A DNA stretch of 64,000 bases from Agaricus subrufescens (Eukaryota > Basidiomycota > Agaricomycetes > Agaricales > Agaricaceae): assembly GCA_029945375.1 (NCBI GenBank), contig CM057057.1:1984001-2048000 (forward strand), given 5' to 3'. Within the stretch, counting starts at the first letter, position 1, and every line of letters starts with the position of its first letter. The notes beneath the pieces were generated by a model, which ran no database searches, was not told where the DNA came from, and worked only from the letters and a program-made list of their open reading frames with translations. A program made the position numbers and the translations under genes. Shown here in pieces: positions 23,900 to 33,019 of the stretch.

Positions 23900-25876
23900 T
23901 TGCCTGAGCAACAGAAAAACCAACCTCAGCACTCTAGGAAGCCAAGCTTCATAGAGTTAAACAATACCAGCCCAACTCTGTCGCGTTTCAATCCAAGAGC
24001 GAGACAGACTAACAATTCTCAGTCAAACGAACTAGTTCCTAGACTAGACGATCCTGATCAGATCTTATTCCAAAAGCGTAAAGCTAGGAAACAAAAAGCT
24101 CGCGAAACTAGCGAAAGCCAAACGAGCGCCCAATCAGAAGAACTAGCTAGCGGATCTAGGTCGGTCAGATTTAGGGAACCGGTTATCTCTTCACCCACAG
24201 ACACAGAACCGAATCCATTTTATCAACCAGCAGTGTTCGACGAAAGTTCATCACAGTTGGATATACCAGGGCAGTTTAAATCCGCAGACAACACAGTCTA
24301 TCACTCTCTGCCTAATTCGCCCGTGTCCCCTTTACCTAATACAGCGCAAACTAGTTTACCAAACAGCCGAGCTAGTAGCCCTACTCTTAATCAAAGAGTA
24401 CCCGCACCATCAGCATCATCAAACTCGAACTCAGCACAAAACATGCCTTCACCACATATGCCAGCACCTTTTTCCCAAGGCGCACCCAAATGGGACGGCG
24501 AAATAGACAAGCTAGGAGACTTCATCTGGCATCTAGAACGTCAGTTCGAAGTATCTAGTATTACCGATGACGCTGAAAAACTTAAATGGATGGTTAGTTA
24601 TGTCAGCAAAAGCGTCAGGGACGAATGGATCAGTTTTGAAGAATACACCAATCAGAATTGGTCAAACTTCCTAAAACGATTAAAAGAGGAATACCCTGAA
24701 CTAGTGACCGAAGAAAAAGGGTCAGTGGCCAAGTTAAAGGCAATTTGTAGAAAGTTCAGACAGATAGGAATAACCGATCAGGAGGACTTCTCTAGTTTCC
24801 GTCGGCAGTTCCAGTCGCAAGCAAATAAGTGCCAAGCGCCACCTTCGATTATCTCCAACAGGGAGCTAGTAGAAGAATTCGTGAATACTCTAAGTCCAGC
24901 TTTCAGGGATGCACTTGTGGCCAGACTAAGTCTACAAGGAACCCGTCAAGCATTACAAGGACAAGGAAGATCCGAGGATCCTTATACAATTTCAGAAGTA
25001 ATCAGAAAAGCGGTCGAACTAGTTAACGGGAACAGCCTGACAGGAGTATATGCGATAGACGCAGCCCGAGAACGGAACCCTCGATCACACACTTCTAATA
25101 TCAAAAAGGAAACTAGCAGTTCGTCCTCCTCTGTGCAAATGGAAATTGATGCTATGCAACAAGATATTAGCCAGATAAAAGATTCCATAGTGATTGGACG
25201 AAAAGAGATGCAAGAATCGTTAGTAACGAGCCAGAAGAGCATGCAAGCTTATGTAGACTCGTTAAGTTCCAATATAACAGCCAGTATCGCTAAGCTTGGA
25301 ACAACTAACTCGCATCAGCAGAACCGTAATCCGTCACAAAATCAGACCAGCTACCAAGGCAATTCGAACGCAAATTCGAATTGTTTCTATTGTAATGAAA
25401 CAGGGCATCGATGGATAGTCTGTCCTTATAAAACTCAGGACGAGAAGGACGGAAAAATAGTACAGGATGGGTCGAAGCTAAGGTTCGCAGATGGCTCCGG
25501 AATACCCAGAGAACCAGGAGTACCGATTAGAAAAAGTGTTGAAAAATACTTGCCCGCTTCCATGGCAGCTCTTATCTTTGGAGCGCCTGAGCTACCCCAA
25601 GGAGAAGACGAACCAGATACCGGGTATTCAGTAACTAGTTCGAGTACCTCCAGGCCTATCCCACTTGTAGCTATCCAGAAAAGAGAGGATGTACAAAAAG
25701 CCAATGCACAGGCTTTGGAAATGGAGCGTATGAGAGGTCGTCTAGCAACAATGGAAACATTTGTACAAAACCTGATGCCACAAGCCAGACCGGAAACGGC
25801 TGAGGAAGATGAGCTCATACAGCAAATGATGAAATTGTTTACTCAGAGGACCGCCGCCAAGAAGGCGGATTTTTGA
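23900..25876 (+). CDS. gag: Gypsy Gag (capsid-nucleocapsid), about 658 aa, non-ATG start
   Basis: Structural protein of the virus-like particle. The N-terminal third is Ser/Pro/Asn-rich; the capsid-like core follows from about residue 195 (FSQGAPKWDGEIDKLGDFIW, then SVRDEWISFEEY and the segment up to LVARLSLQG); a CCHC zinc knuckle lies near residue 495 (CFYCNETGHRWIVC). The frame is open upstream as far as the primer-binding site but the first in-frame ATG is only at 24443, well inside; the annotated left end is a TTG. Either initiation is at a non-AUG codon or a leader exon supplies the ATG. Translation ends at TGA 25874-25876 directly after five T residues, where a -1 shift would continue into the protease. 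Confidence 0.85.
   Translation: MPEQQKNQPQHSRKPSFIELNNTSPTLSRFNPRARQTNNSQSNELVPRLDDPDQILFQKRKARKQKARETSESQTSAQSEELASGSRSVRFREPVISSPTDTEPNPFYQPAVFDESSSQLDIPGQFKSADNTVYHSLPNSPVSPLPNTAQTSLPNSRASSPTLNQRVPAPSASSNSNSAQNMPSPHMPAPFSQGAPKWDGEIDKLGDFIWHLERQFEVSSITDDAEKLKWMVSYVSKSVRDEWISFEEYTNQNWSNFLKRLKEEYPELVTEEKGSVAKLKAICRKFRQIGITDQEDFSSFRRQFQSQANKCQAPPSIISNRELVEEFVNTLSPAFRDALVARLSLQGTRQALQGQGRSEDPYTISEVIRKAVELVNGNSLTGVYAIDAARERNPRSHTSNIKKETSSSSSSVQMEIDAMQQDISQIKDSIVIGRKEMQESLVTSQKSMQAYVDSLSSNITASIAKLGTTNSHQQNRNPSQNQTSYQGNSNANSNCFYCNETGHRWIVCPYKTQDEKDGKIVQDGSKLRFADGSGIPREPGVPIRKSVEKYLPASMAALIFGAPELPQGEDEPDTGYSVTSSSTSRPIPLVAIQKREDVQKANAQALEMERMRGRLATMETFVQNLMPQARPETAEEDELIQQMMKLFTQRTAAKKADF
25868..25876 (+). 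promoter_or_regulatory. Putative -1 frameshift site, gag to protease
   Basis: Sequence GATTTTTGA: codons GAT-TTT-TGA in the gag frame. One-base backward slippage of the Phe tRNA on the T run with the stop in the A site gives TTT-TTG-AAA and enters the protease frame. The same arrangement is found at the protease-pol junction. It is not a standard X-XXY-YYZ heptamer. Confidence 0.55.
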
Positions 25877-26946
25877 AAAGTCCAATGAAGAAGTCGACTT
25901 CTGGAAAAGAGGTTCGCTTCCAGAAGGATCAGACGACCGAGGACGATACAGAGAAAAGAAATAGAACTACAGACAACAGAGGAGTGTTCCCTTATAGAAG
26001 AGTGCCGGCTATGAAACCAGTAGTGGAGGTACCACCTTTACCAGCCAGATACATGAATGAGACCAGAAAGCCTCCTAGTTATAAACATCAGACTCAAGTA
26101 GAGGAAAATGTCGATATTAAAGAGGTTTTGACGCGTCTATTCGGCAAGGAGGTTACCTTAACACAGCAGGAGTTACTAGCTATGGCACCTAAACTCAGAG
26201 AAATGTGGAAAGAAGTGATCAGTAAGAGAAGAGTCCCTACAGGAAACAACACCCTAGAAGTGGAAACAGAGTTAAGATCAGAAACGGGACTAAACAGTAC
26301 TTCCTCGCAGGAGAATGGTTGGGATGTAGTAGATACCGCTTCGCTGGAAATCCCTAAACGCACTAGCGAGTTAGCTAGAAACGCGGCGGGGATATACGTG
26401 CAAAATTGGCGTATCGAAGATCCGATCATGCAATATTTGTCTACGTTGAATTCCAACGAACGACAAAAACAGATCTTCGCGGTAGCTAGCACAGAAGCAG
26501 TAGCCGCCAAAGGTATGGAGCATCTCAGAGTAATCCCAGCCTTAGTAAATCGTGTTTGTGAAGAAGAAGCGTTACTAGATAGTGGATCACAAATCGTGTC
26601 CATGTCTAAACAAGCTGCCAGCGAATGCAAGATAACTTGGGACCCCAAGCTCAGTATTAATATGATGGGTGCTAATGGTGCTGTATCGCGAACAGAAGGA
26701 GTAGCTAGAAATGTGCCCTTCACCTTCGGAAACATCACAGTCCATTTGCAAGTTCATATTCTGGAAGGTGCAGCATACAGATTACTATTGGGCAGACCTT
26801 TTGATGTAATAACCGAGAGCAAGATAGTAAACTCACAGGAGGGTCTTCAGTATATAAACATCACAGATCCGAATACTAAAGAGCAGGCTACCTTGTCAAC
26901 ATACGCGAGAGGACAATTACCCAAATCAGTAGATGTAAATTTTTAA
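25873..26946 (+). CDS. Gypsy protease ORF (retropepsin), about 357 aa
   Basis: Aspartic protease that would mature the Gag-Pol polyprotein. The catalytic motif is LLDSGSQIVSMS (about residue 235 of this frame), followed by the flap region GANGAVSRTEG and the C-terminal LLLGRPFDVITES. The 230 residues before the motif are polar and unassigned. The frame is -1 relative to gag and overlaps its stop; the left end given is the slip site. The first in-frame ATG is a few codons in, so re-initiation is an alternative to frameshifting. It ends at TAA 26944-26946 after another T5 run. Confidence 0.85.
   Translation: MKSPMKKSTSGKEVRFQKDQTTEDDTEKRNRTTDNRGVFPYRRVPAMKPVVEVPPLPARYMNETRKPPSYKHQTQVEENVDIKEVLTRLFGKEVTLTQQELLAMAPKLREMWKEVISKRRVPTGNNTLEVETELRSETGLNSTSSQENGWDVVDTASLEIPKRTSELARNAAGIYVQNWRIEDPIMQYLSTLNSNERQKQIFAVASTEAVAAKGMEHLRVIPALVNRVCEEEALLDSGSQIVSMSKQAASECKITWDPKLSINMMGANGAVSRTEGVARNVPFTFGNITVHLQVHILEGAAYRLLLGRPFDVITESKIVNSQEGLQYINITDPNTKEQATLSTYARGQLPKSVDVNF
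26938..26946 (+). promoter_or_regulatory. Putative -1 frameshift site, protease to pol
   Basis: Sequence AATTTTTAA: codons AAT-TTT-TAA in the protease frame; slipping back one base gives TTA-AGT-AGC and enters the pol frame, which is open from here. It matches the gag-protease site at seven of nine positions (RATTTTTRA). Confidence 0.55.
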
Positions 26947-29900
26947 GTAGCTTCGAGGAATTCGAGCCCTGGCTTGAAGGAGAAGCGGCCTGCATCATCA
27001 GTCAAGACTCCGACACTAGTCAGCCATATATCAGTGAGGTCTTGCCGATTCAATCCAACAAGCTAGACGATGAAGAAGTAAAACTAGTATATTTACAGAA
27101 GAGCTTGGAAGAAGTAGACCTTCCTGAGAAGGCAATTTTCAGTCAGTACCTGCAAAACGTCACCACAGACTACCAACCATACCATAAAGTAGTCGCAGTC
27201 GAAGAAGATAAACAGTGGAAACCAACCATGGTGCTAGCTAAGAAATATAAACCCGTGGCGCTAAAAGTAAAACCAGTCCTGGGAGAGCTACCAGCGAAAT
27301 TCCGCATAGAGCGAGATATAACTGGGGATCCGTTAGAAGGAATGCCCAAGTTAATGGTAAACCCACCCGAGTTTGAAGCCAAGGGGCGCTATACTCAGGA
27401 AAGAAAGGACAAACTAGATACCGCACACGGCGGAGATTTCTTATGGCCTGAAGAACGAAAGTTAATGCACTGGCTGATCGCCCAGCAGAATGAGTGTTTT
27501 GCCTGGGAAGACAGTGAACGAGGTAGCTTCAAGGAAAAGTACTTTCCAGCAGTAGAAATACCCACAGTGGCACATACCCCATGGGTAGAAAAGCAGTTTA
27601 GGATACCCCCAGCCATATACGAGGAAGTCTGTCGTATAATAAAGCGCAAAATAGATACAGGAGTCTATGAACCATCAAACTCGTCGTACAGGTCTAAATG
27701 GTTTTGTGTCTTAAAGAAAGATGGAAAAAGTCTCCGTCTGGTACACAGTTTAGAACCGTTAAACCGGGTTACGATCGCACATTCAGGGCTTCCTCCAGCT
27801 ACTGAGGAACTAGCTATGCACTTTGCAGGGAGAGCCTGTACAGGAGTACTTGATCTGTGGGTCGGGTACGATAACCGTAAACTAGCTAGTTCATCCAGAG
27901 ATCTCACTACGTTTCAGTCACCCTTCGGAGCCCTCAGGCTAGTAACTTTGCCGATGGGATGGACAAATTCGGTTCCTATTTTTCATGAGGACGTGACCTT
28001 TATACTCAGAGAAGAGATCCCTCAGTATACGTTGCCCTATATAGATGACGTGCCTATTCGAGGACCCGCTACCAGATACGAACTAGATGGGTCTACTACT
28101 AGCTACGAGGTTTTAAAAGAAAACCATGGCATCAGACGATTCGTATACGAGCATCTACAGACAGTTAATAGGATCCTACAACGAATGAAATATTCAGGAG
28201 GGACCTTCTCCGGTCCCAAGACTACGATATGTGCAGATTATATCACGATCGTAGGATTTGAGTGCTCATATAAAGGTAGGAAACCTTCTAGGGATGCCAT
28301 AGGGAAAATACTCCGTTGGGGGGAATGTACCGACACTACAGATGTCAGAGCATTCTTAGGGACGGCAGTACAATGCCGAAATCACATTCCTAACTTTGTG
28401 ACCTTGGCAGCACCTTTATATAATATCTGTAAGAAGGGTGTACCGTTTATATGGGGGCCAGAGCAGGAACTAGCACAGCAAAGACTAAAAGACAGCATAG
28501 CTAGTTGCTTTCATACCCGAAATCCTAAATTTCCAAGTACTCAGCCGATAGTGTTAGCCGTTGACTCCTCTTGGCGCGCGGTGGGATACTACATCTATCA
28601 AAGGGATGAGGAAAATCCGAAGATTATCCATTATGTGAAATTCAACTCTATCTTGATGGATGAAAGGCAGCAGAGGTATTCACAACCTAAGAGAGAGTTG
28701 TGTGGACTTAGAATGGCGCTAGAAGAAGAAGTTTATTTGCTCAGAGGAAGCAGAAATCTCATCGTCGAGACGGACGCCAAATATCTACATGGAATGTTAA
28801 ACAATCCGGGCAAGTTACCTAATGCAACAGTTAACAGATGGGCGGATTATATCCGAACTAATTTCCAATTAGTTTTACTCCATAAGAAAGGAAAGACTTT
28901 TGGACCCGATGGGTTATCTAGACGCAAATGGTATCCGGGAGATCCCATAGAACGGCGATTCGACGATGTGTCAGAAGATGACCAAGGAGACTTCGAACTA
29001 GTAAAGGAAAACCCGGATGATGAGGATCCCTTGCCTTTAGAGGACTTCATTGAGGAAATTGATGACAGAACAGGCTTCATACAGCAGATAATGAACGAAG
29101 ATAGTCTGCTACAGTTAACAATAGCAGAAGCTAACCAGGTTTTACAATCAGAAATACAGCAGAGACGACAAATGGCTAAGTCCGCAGACTGTCCGGATCC
29201 GTTGAGGATATTTCTGAATAACGTAGCAGACATGGAGGAACAAGCTACGTATCAAGAACCTGAAGGGCCGACAGTAGATGACGATTCAGACGAAATTAAT
29301 GCGGAGGAAGATCCTTATGATCAAGATAGGCGTACTTCCGAAGCAAGGATGCAGGACAGACAATTAACTCGAATAAAAGAATGGCTAGCTAGTAACCCTA
29401 GTAATGTCAATACATCGAAAATGTCCCCAGAACAAGCGAGGTTCATCAGGGCAGCCTCACATTTCTGGATAGACGATCAAGGACGGCTATTTAGGAAGAT
29501 ATCAGGAACCGGGAACCCACAGCTAGTTGTGGAAATCGATCAGCGCATGTACATTATGAAACAGTGTCATGACAAGTTAGGACATCGAGGGGTGTACGCA
29601 ACCAACAAGCTAGTATCGCAGAGATTCTGGTGGCCAGAGATGGAAGGCGACGTAGCCTGGTACGTCAAGTCCTGCCACCTGTGTCAAGCTAGACAGAAGA
29701 TGGCAATGGAACTACCGCCAGTAGTAACCCATACACCATCGATATTTCAGATTCTGCATGCCGATACGGTACATATCTCTACAGCCTCCAACGGTTGTAA
29801 ACATATAGTGCATGGGAGGTGTGCGCTCTCATCATGGATGGAAGCCAGAGCATTACGAAAAGAAGATGCCAAGTCTATTGGGGCTTGGCTCTTCGAAGAC

Positions 29901-30752
29901 ATAATATGCCGATGGGGTAGCTTAGTCAAAATTGTCACAGATAACGGTGCCCCATTTAGGAAAGCAGTCCGATGGCTAGAGGAGAAATATGGGATTAAAG
30001 GAGTAGCTATCTCCCCATATAACTCACAAGCTAATGGGACAATTGAGAGACCGCATTGGGATCTGCGGCAGATGCTTTACAAGGCTACCGGAGGAGATCT
30101 GAAACGATGGTTCTGGGTATTACACCACGTAACCTGGGCCGACCGGATAACAGTCAGAAAAGGCACAGGTTGCTCACCATATTTCATGATAACTGGGGCC
30201 CAACCAACCATCCCGCTGGATATAGAAGAAGCAACATGGCTAGTTAGCTACCCTAATAAGATGATATCCACGGCAGAATTGCTAGGGCTACGGGCGCAAG
30301 CGCTAGCTAAGCACATCTCGCATGTAGAAGAAATGCGACAGAGAATTAGTGAAGAAAAACTTCGACGGGCCTTGCAGCTGGAAGAAGATATGAAACATAA
30401 AATAAAAGATTTCAATCTAGGACCAGGAGATTTGGCTCTAGTAAGAAATTCGGCTATAGAAATGTCAGCAGACAGGAAAATGAAAACTAGATACTTAGGT
30501 CCAGTGGTTATCGTCAAAAGGCTTAAAGGAGGAGCATACCTTGTGGCAGAATATGACGGCTCAGTATGGCAGAATAAGGTGGCAGCCTACAGGATAGTGC
30601 CCTATCTAGCTAGGCGAAAAATCGTATTCAGCGATAAAGTTCGCGGCCTCTTGGACGCTACTGAGGAAGAACTGGAGTTGTTAGAGAAGCAAGAGCTCGA
30701 GAGATCTTTAGATGAGGAAAAAGACGTCGAACTAGTAGTCTCAACCACTTAA
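26943..30752 (+). CDS. pol: Gypsy Pol: reverse transcriptase, RNase H, integrase
   Basis: Copies the element RNA into DNA and inserts it. No ATG opens the frame at its left end, which is the slip site. Counting from 27042: RT about residues 190-400 with the YIDDV catalytic motif near 329; RNase H from about 500 (VLAVDSSWRAVG, then LIVETDAKYLHG); integrase zinc domain HDKLGHRG ... CHLCQARQ (842-880); catalytic Asp-Asp-Glu core in LHADTVHIS, IVTDNGAPF and NGTIERPHW (905-1000); a GPY-like segment RYLGPVVIVKRLKGG near 1150; acidic tail. No stops or gaps. Unlike chromoviruses it has no chromodomain. Confidence 0.93.
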   Translation, partial: LSSFEEFEPWLEGEAACIISQDSDTSQPYISEVLPIQSNKLDDEEVKLVYLQKSLEEVDLPEKAIFSQYLQNVTTDYQPYHKVVAVEEDKQWKPTMVLAKKYKPVALKVKPVLGELPAKFRIERDITGDPLEGMPKLMVNPPEFEAKGRYTQERKDKLDTAHGGDFLWPEERKLMHWLIAQQNECFAWEDSERGSFKEKYFPAVEIPTVAHTPWVEKQFRIPPAIYEEVCRIIKRKIDTGVYEPSNSSYRSKWFCVLKKDGKSLRLVHSLEPLNRVTIAHSGLPPATEELAMHFAGRACTGVLDLWVGYDNRKLASSSRDLTTFQSPFGALRLVTLPMGWTNSVPIFHEDVTFILREEIPQYTLPYIDDVPIRGPATRYELDGSTTSYEVLKENHGIRRFVYEHLQTVNRILQRMKYSGGTFSGPKTTICADYITIVGFECSYKGRKPSRDAIGKILRWGECTDTTDVRAFLGTAVQCRNHIPNFVTLAAPLYNICKKGVPFIWGPEQELAQQRLKDSIASCFHTRNPKFPSTQPIVLAVDSSWRAVGYYIYQRDEENPKIIHYVKFNSILMDERQQRYSQPKRELCGLRMALEEEVYLLRGSRNLIVETDAKYLHGMLNNPGKLPNATVNRWADYIRTNFQLVLLHKKGKTFGPDGLSRRKWYPGDPIERRFDDVSEDDQGDFELVKENPDDEDPLPLEDFIEEIDDRTGFIQQIMNEDSLLQLTIAEANQVLQSEIQQRRQMAKSADCPDPLRIFLNNVADMEEQATYQEPEGPTVDDDSDEINAEEDPYDQDRRTSEARMQDRQLTRIKEWLASNPSNVNTSKMSPEQARFIRAASHFWIDDQGRLFRKISGTGNPQLVVEIDQRMYIMKQCHDKLGHRGVYATNKLVSQRFWWPEMEGDVAWYVKSCHLCQARQKMAMELPPVVTHTPSIFQILHADTVHISTASNGCKHIVHGRCALSSWMEARALRKEDAKSIGAWLFEDIICRWGSLVKIVTDNGAPFRKAVRWLEEKYGIKGVAISPYNSQANGTIERPHWDLRQMLYKATGGDLKRWFWVLHHVTWADRITVRKGTGCSPYFMITGAQPTIPLDIEEATWLVSYPNKMISTAELLGLRAQALAKHISHVEEMRQRISEEKLRRALQLEEDMKHKIKDFNLGPGDLALVRNSAIEMSADRKMKTRYLGPVVIVKRLKGGAYLVAEYDGSVWQNKVAAYRIVPYLARRKIVFSDKVRGLLDATEEELELLEKQELERSLDEEKDVELVVSTT

Positions 30753-30877
30753 CAAAAAGCTAGATTGCGAAACAAACACTAGCTAGGACACGATCTTCAA
30801 CGGAAAGGACAGGACGGTCTCAGAAGTACAGAACTACTACAGTAACCTTGAAAAGGGACAGGGGCTAGGCTAGCTAG

Positions 30878-32212
30878 TTAGGTGCCCTTGTTAAGCATAC
30901 CCGTCAAAGTATCTTGTTGTTGTGCGAGGAACTCGTAACGGCGTACAGAAACTTCCAAGTCCTGAGCAGCCGAAACTAATTGGCCATTAGTGACCAAGTA
31001 TCTAGCCTCCAAGTTGTGCTTGGATGAGGTCTTGAGGGCGGCATGGTCGACCTCGAGGGCGGAAGCGGCAAGTCCTTGTACAACACTAAGAAGGCCTTTG
31101 CCTAATAGATATGCATCAGTACAGATCATAAACTAGCTAGTAGCAGATACCGCACCAGAATGTAACGGGGCAGTTATGGATGCCGCAGTACCCATACCAG
31201 TAAGGAGCTGTACAGCGCGTTTGTAAGTCCAGCTACTAGTATCCAAGCCGGGCACAGTGGCATAAGGAATACGCACCGTCTGGGGACGAATAGGAGATGG
31301 CCCCTGAAACGACCAGATAGAGAGGACTAATCAGGAATGGGTGCGATATCAGAAGTAGTTAGTTGCACGCACCGCAGCAGAACAAGAGTTGCTTCGAGTT
31401 CTGGCGGAAGAGGCTTCACTACCTGGGGCAGTGGGGACGAGAGAAGGAATAGACCCATCATCGTCGATCTCCATGGCCTAGGGGCGATATTAACCACTAG
31501 TTAAGAAACAAGAAGAAGATCAGCTTACGTTAGATGTAGCAGGAAGCTTAGGAGCATTATGAGGAGGGACGACAACGACCTCCTCTTCGCTACCGCTATC
31601 GCTACTCTCGACAGTGGCAGAGGACTTAATAGTCTTAGCATAACGACGCTGAATCCTCATCAGCACCTAATAGAGCAAGTAGCTAGAGGTTTACCTTTTT
31701 AGAAGGAGGGACGTTAGACGCCTCAGACCCAGCCGAGGAACCTTTAGTGCTGATATTGGATACAGGGGTGGCGTTGCCGGACGAGGGACCCTTGGTACGA
31801 GTCTTCTGTTCCAGGATCTCAACTAGCCTGGAGTATACAGTGGGATACTTGTAATCCTTTTCGAAATTGTCCTGCCAGTGGTCGAAACAGCGTTTAGTAC
31901 GGCCCAGCAATTTGAATATCTCGGGCTTGTCAACGGCTGCGGGATCGGACTTGAGCTGCTGTAGCAAGGCAGTCTGTATGGCATCGTTAGATAAAACTAA
32001 AATAGGACAAGCTAGCCACAACGCACAGCAGAATCAGGCACCAGGGACAAGGCATTGCCTACAGAACCTCGAGTGGTTTGTTTCGACTCGTAGCGATTGA
32101 CGCGATGGTGATAATTAGTGACATTATCTTCCAACTCGGTCTTAGCTAGTTGCGTATCGGGACGTAAACCGCCAGAAGGGCCAGTAGGGGCATTGGAAGG
32201 GGTCGAAGACAT
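30878..32212 (-). CDS. Antisense accessory gene X in the gypsy element, 353 aa, 6 exons
   Basis: Not a recognised family. Phase-checked exons (minus): 32212-32027, 31973-31695, 31648-31529, 31477-31373, 31303-31156, 31101-30878; 1062 nt, ending TAA. All introns are 46-69 nt with GT-AG ends and branch-like CTAAC or CTGAT near the acceptors. Start chosen at 32212 because a TATAAAAG box lies about 62 bp upstream; an in-frame ATG at 32326 would place the start above that box. The product has an N-terminal segment TPSNAPTGPSGGLRPDTQLA, a helical block LLQQLKSDPAAVDKPEIFKLL, an acidic Ser/Glu patch (ESSDSGSEEEVVVV) and a C-terminal coiled-coil-like region ending GMLNKGT. No RT, capsid or envelope features. 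It could be one of two cargo proteins that regulate or assist the element. Confidence 0.65.
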
Positions 32213-32273
32213 GTAGGGCGAATCGAGGGTAGGGTAGGCGGTTCGATGTCTGAAAATAAACCGAGGAGGGCCT

Positions 32274-32281
32274 CTTTTATA
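32274..32281 (-). promoter_or_regulatory. TATA box of antisense gene X
   Basis: TATAAAAG on the minus strand, 62 bp before the ATG at 32212, the usual distance for a fungal core promoter with a short leader. It indicates transcription opposite to the retrotransposon. Confidence 0.5.
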
Positions 32282-33019
32282 GCCGCCTCGACCAGCAAAA
32301 TCAGATACGAAGCGAACTCGACCCATGGCATCCTGCTAGCTAGTGAGCGATAATAAAGCATGGGTAGGGGGACTTGTTCACTTCTCGGGTACCTACCGAC
32401 CACATGCTCCAGAGCACGTAACTTGGTAGTTCGGAAAAATGTAAGCGGCATTCGCTTAGACCTGCACACTTGTAAAGGACGTGCTAGCTGGTGTCACAAG
32501 GGCAACTTATGCACTAAGTGTTCGACGAGGGCGTCTTAAACATATAGTGGGGGGGAGGGGTAAAAGAGAACCTCCGTAGGTTTTTTCAGGCCAGGCCGTA
32601 AGCAGCAAGGGAATATACAAGACCTTTACCTCGCAAAAAGACAGAAAAGCAACCAGCCTAATGCTGGGAAGAGATCGGCTTCCGATCTACTCTAAAAAGA
32701 GGAGCGATCGGATTACAGATAGCCCAATTTCAAATAACAGAGCGAAATCTCAAAGGTATGACGCGATGAAATAATTGCCACCAGAAGGAGATAAGTTGTA
32801 GTTACGGATCAAGAATCCGATTAGGGCACCAGCTAGCTGTTTGCGGAAACACAAGCTAGGAACGGAACAACAGAAATTTGAATTCAGTACTTTAACTACG
32901 ACAGAGATGGGAGTGGATACCCGAGTTAAGTACAGATTCAAAACAAGACAACAGCAAGATAAGACAGAAAAATAAAATGAAACCGTGGCAGAAATGGAGA
33001 CCCCACCAGCAGACGACGA

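Noticed and set aside
28847..29233. 128-codon antisense frame within pol
   Set aside because: A mirror of the acidic pol segment; no splice structure or TATA box, unlike genes X and Y.
32213..32326. Longer N terminus for antisense gene X from the ATG at 32326
   Set aside because: The TATAAAAG box at 32274-32281 lies inside that extension and at the right distance from the ATG at 32212.
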